Shown: piece after piece, positions 60,965-64,000 of the stretch
How positions within the stretch are numbered: the stretch's first letter is position 1
How the letters are laid out: the number at the start of each line of letters is the position of its first letter
NCBI RefSeq assembly: GCF_900215335.1
Contig: NZ_OCMT01000005.1
Location: forward strand, 62,001-126,000
Length of the DNA stretch: 64,000 nucleotides
Reading direction: 5' to 3'
Origin: Pedobacter xixiisoli
GTDB lineage: Bacteria; Bacteroidota; Bacteroidia; Sphingobacteriales; Sphingobacteriaceae
Notes under the pieces: generated by a model
The model's database searches: none
What the model saw: the letters and a program-made list of their open reading frames with translations, nothing else
Told to the model about the DNA's origin: nothing
Program-made: the position numbers and the translations under genes

Positions 60965-61939
60965 TTACAACGTTCTCGGTCCTTCAGTATTTACCTCAGA
61001 AACGTAAGCTTGACTATTGATATTAATTTGATGCAAGTGCATTTGCTGTGCTTTGGTGATTTTTTTGGCACTTTCCTCATCCTTTGTTAAGGCAAAAACC
61101 GATGGGCCAGAACCTGAAATTCCAAAACCAACTGCGCCATTTTCCATCGCTAGTTTACGTAGCACTTCAAAATCTGGAATAAGGATAGAACGAGTTGGCT
61201 CTACCAAGACATCTTTCATGCTTCGACCTACCAAATCCATGTCATTTAAGAACAGGCCGCTCACTAAGCCAGCTACATTTCCCCATTGGGTAACGGCATC
61301 TTTTAAAGCTACTTTGGCACGTATCATTTGGCGTGCATCTTTAGTAGGGACATCTACCTCTGGATAAACAATTGCCGCAAACATGCCATCAGGAACGGGA
61401 AGCGAAATCACATCTAAAGGCTCGTAACTACGGACTAATACAAAGCCGCCCATAATAGCCGGAGCCACATTGTCTGCATGACCGTAACCACAAGCAATTT
61501 CTTCGCCTTTCATGGCAAAAGGAACCAATTCTTTAGCAGTCAGTAAATTTCCCATCAGTTGGTTAATGGCGTACAAACCTGCCACCGTACTTGCTGAGCT
61601 AGAGCCTAAACCACTGCCAATTGGCATTTTCTTATGCAGTTCAATTTCTACTCCAACCTCCTCACGTTTGATATGGCTTAGGTAATGCTTTACCGAAGCA
61701 CTTACGGTGTTTTTATCGCTATTTAAGGGAAGTTTGCCATCATCGCCAGTGATTTTTAGCAAGCGAACACCAGGCTCTTCAACCAAGCGCATCACCACCT
61801 CGTCCCCTGGAGCGTTTACTGCAAAGCCGAGCACGTCGAAACCGCATACTACGTTGGCAACAGTTGCTGGTGCAAAGACTTTGATTTCCTTTAAAGCCAC
61901 TTTTTTAGGTTCTACAAGTGTATTTGTATTGTTTGACAT
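60965..61939 (-). CDS. thrB: homoserine kinase
   Basis: ThrB phosphorylates homoserine at its hydroxyl with ATP. The 324-residue GHMP-family kinase has the N-terminal FAPATVANVVCGFDVLGFA substrate segment, the ATP-binding motif PIGSGLGSSSAS (106-117) and the C-terminal GAVGFGISGSGPSVFAL loop. The length is normal with a slightly extended N-terminus. It lies 29 bases after the thrA stop and is co-transcribed with thrA and thrC. Confidence 0.96.
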   Translation of the reverse strand: MSNNTNTLVEPKKVALKEIKVFAPATVANVVCGFDVLGFAVNAPGDEVVMRLVEEPGVRLLKITGDDGKLPLNSDKNTVSASVKHYLSHIKREEVGVEIELHKKMPIGSGLGSSSASTVAGLYAINQLMGNLLTAKELVPFAMKGEEIACGYGHADNVAPAIMGGFVLVRSYEPLDVISLPVPDGMFAAIVYPEVDVPTKDARQMIRAKVALKDAVTQWGNVAGLVSGLFLNDMDLVGRSMKDVLVEPTRSILIPDFEVLRKLAMENGAVGFGISGSGPSVFALTKDEESAKKITKAQQMHLHQININSQAYVSEVNTEGPRTL

Positions 61940-61968
61940 TTTGTTTTCTTTTAATAGTCACAGGTTGG

Positions 61969-64000
61969 TTAAGGAGTAGCTACATTAATAATATCTGCAA
62001 ACACACCTGCTGCGGTAACTTCTGCGCCAGCACCTGGGCCTTTCACTACCATTGGGCGGAATTTATACCTGTCAGTTACGAAAGAGATGATATTATCAGC
62101 GCCAGAAAGTGCATAGAAAGGATGGTCTTCGCCAACCATTTCCAAAGTGATTTCTACCTTGCCAGCTTCTAGTTTTCCAATGTAACGAAGTACTTTTTTA
62201 TCGTTTGCCGCTGTGTTTTTCAAATTCTCGAAATAAGCAGAATTGTTTTTCAGCTCTGCATAAAATTCTTCCACACTTGCGGCTTTCAAACAAGCATCTG
62301 GCAAAATATTGTCAATCTTCACATCCGACGCTTCCAAAGGATAACCTGCATCTCTAGCTAAAATCAACATTTTACGCATAAAATCTTTGCCATTTAAGTC
62401 GTCACGAGGGTCTGGCTCTGTATAACCTAAATCTTGTGCTTCTTTTACAATGTCGTAAAACTCTTTATCGCCTTTAAAACTATTGAAGATGAATGAAATT
62501 GTTCCTGATAAGATGGCTTCAATCCTATCAATTCTGTCGCCGCTCATCATCAGATTTTTTAATGTACCGATGATTGGTAAACCTGCACCTACGTTAGTCT
62601 CGTAATAGAAATCTACACCGTGTTTTTTAGCGGTATCCTTAAATAAATTATATTGTTCAAACTCGGCAGAATTACCTTTTTTGTTACAAGCAACAATGGA
62701 AACACTGCTCTCGAAAACTTGCTTATAGAAAGGAATTGGAGCCTCACTTGCTGTATTGTCTACAAAAACGCTGTTTGCTAGATTTAATGTATTCATCTTG
62801 CCAACAAACTCAGATAAATTGGCTTGCTCGCCTTTTTCTTCTAAAGTACTTTCCCAAGTATCTAAATCAATTCCATTGGCATCAAAAACCATTTTGCGTG
62901 TATTGGCAATACCAACAACTTTTACTTGTAGGTCGTTTTTCTCTGCCAAGAATTGTGTTTGTTCTTTGATCTGCTTGAACATCGTTTTGCCGATGTTTCC
63001 AGTGCCTAAACAATACACGTTCAAAGTACGTTTTAAATCCGTATAGAAGGCGTCGTGCACCGCATTTAGCGATTTTGCTAAATCATCTTTGCCGATAATT
63101 ACCGAGATATTATATTCTGAAGAACCTTGCGCAATAGCTCTAACGTTGATACCATTTCTGCCTAAAGCGTTGAACAGACGACCACTCATGCCTGGGGTAC
63201 GTTTCATGTTTTCACCAACGATAGCTAATACTGCCAAATCACCTTCCACTTCTGGGTAAGCTAATTTTCCGGCTGCTAGTTCTAGTTCAAATTCTTTGTT
63301 GATGATGGTTACCGCTCTCGCTGCATCCGATGGATTAACCGCAAAAGTGATACTATGTTCAGAGGATGATTGAGTAATTAAAATGATGTTGATTTGCTCT
63401 CTTGAAAGTAAAGAAAACAACCTTCCGCTAAAACCTGCTTTACCAACCATACCACTGCCGCTCAAATTAATGATGCTGATTTGATTGATTGATGAAATGC
63501 CTTTGATAGGTAATTCTGATGGTTTGATATTGCTGCGGATGAAAGTTCCCGCAAACTCTGGTTCAAAAGTGTTTTTGATTACCAATGGTATTTTCTTCGC
63601 AAAAGCGGGAACCATGGTTGGCGGATAAATTACTTTTGCCCCGAAGTAACTCAATTCCATTGCCTCGATGTAACTTAATTCATCTAACGAAAAAGCCTTT
63701 TTAACGATGCGAGGGTCGGCAGTCATCATCCCATTTACGTCAGTCCAAATTTCGATTTCTTCTACATCTAAAGCTGCGCCCCAAATAGCTGCAGTATAAT
63801 CAGAACCGCCACGACCAAGCGTAGTGATTTGGTTTGCTGCATTGCTTGCAATGTAACCTGTAACGAACAAAACTTTGTCGCTGTTTTCTTCGTGAAACTC
63901 TTTGATTAAAGCATCCGTCAACTCAAAATCTACACGAGCATTGCCGAATTCGCTGTCGGTTTTGATTAATTTAGAACCATCAACATATAATGAGTTATCG
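61969..64000 (-). CDS. thrA: bifunctional aspartokinase/homoserine dehydrogenase I (5' end outside window)
   Basis: ThrA catalyses the first and third steps of the threonine pathway from aspartate. The visible 677 codons have no in-window start: the frame stays open to base 64000, and the aspartokinase part begins upstream. Seen are GRGGSDYTAAIWGAA of the aspartokinase catalytic domain, two ACT-domain regions (ISIINLSGSGMVGKAGF and AVLAIVGENMKRTPGM), the NAD(P)-binding CLGTGNIGKTMF of the dehydrogenase, and its catalytic DLNGKDFMRKMLILAR region. It is the first gene of the thrABC operon. End-product inhibition through the ACT domains is known for the family. Confidence 0.96.
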   Translation of the reverse strand, partial: DNSLYVDGSKLIKTDSEFGNARVDFELTDALIKEFHEENSDKVLFVTGYIASNAANQITTLGRGGSDYTAAIWGAALDVEEIEIWTDVNGMMTADPRIVKKAFSLDELSYIEAMELSYFGAKVIYPPTMVPAFAKKIPLVIKNTFEPEFAGTFIRSNIKPSELPIKGISSINQISIINLSGSGMVGKAGFSGRLFSLLSREQINIILITQSSSEHSITFAVNPSDAARAVTIINKEFELELAAGKLAYPEVEGDLAVLAIVGENMKRTPGMSGRLFNALGRNGINVRAIAQGSSEYNISVIIGKDDLAKSLNAVHDAFYTDLKRTLNVYCLGTGNIGKTMFKQIKEQTQFLAEKNDLQVKVVGIANTRKMVFDANGIDLDTWESTLEEKGEQANLSEFVGKMNTLNLANSVFVDNTASEAPIPFYKQVFESSVSIVACNKKGNSAEFEQYNLFKDTAKKHGVDFYYETNVGAGLPIIGTLKNLMMSGDRIDRIEAILSGTISFIFNSFKGDKEFYDIVKEAQDLGYTEPDPRDDLNGKDFMRKMLILARDAGYPLEASDVKIDNILPDACLKAASVEEFYAELKNNSAYFENLKNTAANDKKVLRYIGKLEAGKVEITLEMVGEDHPFYALSGADNIISFVTDRYKFRPMVVKGPGAGAEVTAAGVFADIINVATP

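Overview
The window is a stretch of chromosome from a low-GC member of the Bacteroidetes, most likely a Pedobacter-like member of the Sphingobacteriaceae (inferred from gene content; no marker RNA gene is present). The signs are: the giant outer-membrane translocon protein SprA of the type IX secretion system (T9SS), a surface protein with a T9SS C-terminal sorting domain, a CarboxypepD_reg/TonB-type outer-membrane barrel, PepSY-like and DUF4292 proteins, weak Shine-Dalgarno sequences, frequent TTG starts, and TAnnTTTG promoter boxes. I see no rRNA, tRNA, CRISPR array, prophage or integrative element. Most of the window is ordinary housekeeping chromosome.

Layout. 1-1345: a truncated secreted protein, then a single-gene REP-associated tyrosine transposase element (RAYT) bracketed by two related hairpins. 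2.0-9.1 kb: secreted beta-propeller protein, RlmN, flotillin with an NfeD-like partner, RluF-like pseudouridine synthase, DinB protein. 9.2-17 kb: repeat-rich spacer, WYL regulator, hybrid histidine kinase, HAD phosphatase, NtrC-type response regulator, and two near-identical genes for secreted PepSY-like proteins, each itself an internal duplication. 17.2-29.7 kb: amidohydrolase, nitronate monooxygenase-like enzyme, acylphosphatase, flippase, dUTPase, then a cell-envelope run (TPR protein, DUF4292 lipoprotein, degenerate LytM protein, two TatA proteins, GatA, MltD-like transglycosylase). 30-41.3 kb: malic enzyme-phosphotransacetylase, RuvA, SprA, GcvH, VanZ and a 40-residue lipoprotein. 41.4-47.8 kb: outer-membrane barrel, FeoA, FeoB, SprT-like metalloprotein, XRE regulator. 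48-57.3 kb: fused branched-chain 2-oxoacid dehydrogenase E1, an SDR, and a 2038-residue BspA-like T9SS cargo. 57.9-64 kb: LutB-like iron-sulfur protein and the thrA-thrB-thrC operon, with thrA running off the right edge.

How parts work together. SprA forms the T9SS outer-membrane channel, and the BspA-like protein about 11 kb away carries the matching sorting signal. The 21.9-29.3 kb run serves cell-wall remodelling, envelope biogenesis and Tat export. ThrA, ThrB and ThrC take aspartate to threonine. FeoA and FeoB import ferrous iron. The NtrC-type regulator lies next to the PepSY-like genes, whose duplicated upstream regions share a conserved dyad, so a regulatory link is possible but unproven.

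The least ordinary observations are: the RAYT with its two REP-like ends; the nested duplication of the PepSY-like genes, with a fossil signal peptide in the middle of each protein; a six-unit higher-order repeat inside the BspA array; a possible fossil of an rlmN 3' end; several families of dispersed imperfect inverted repeats, one of which supplies the gatA stop codon; and the 40-residue lipoprotein after vanZ. I did not find a convincing new multi-gene system.
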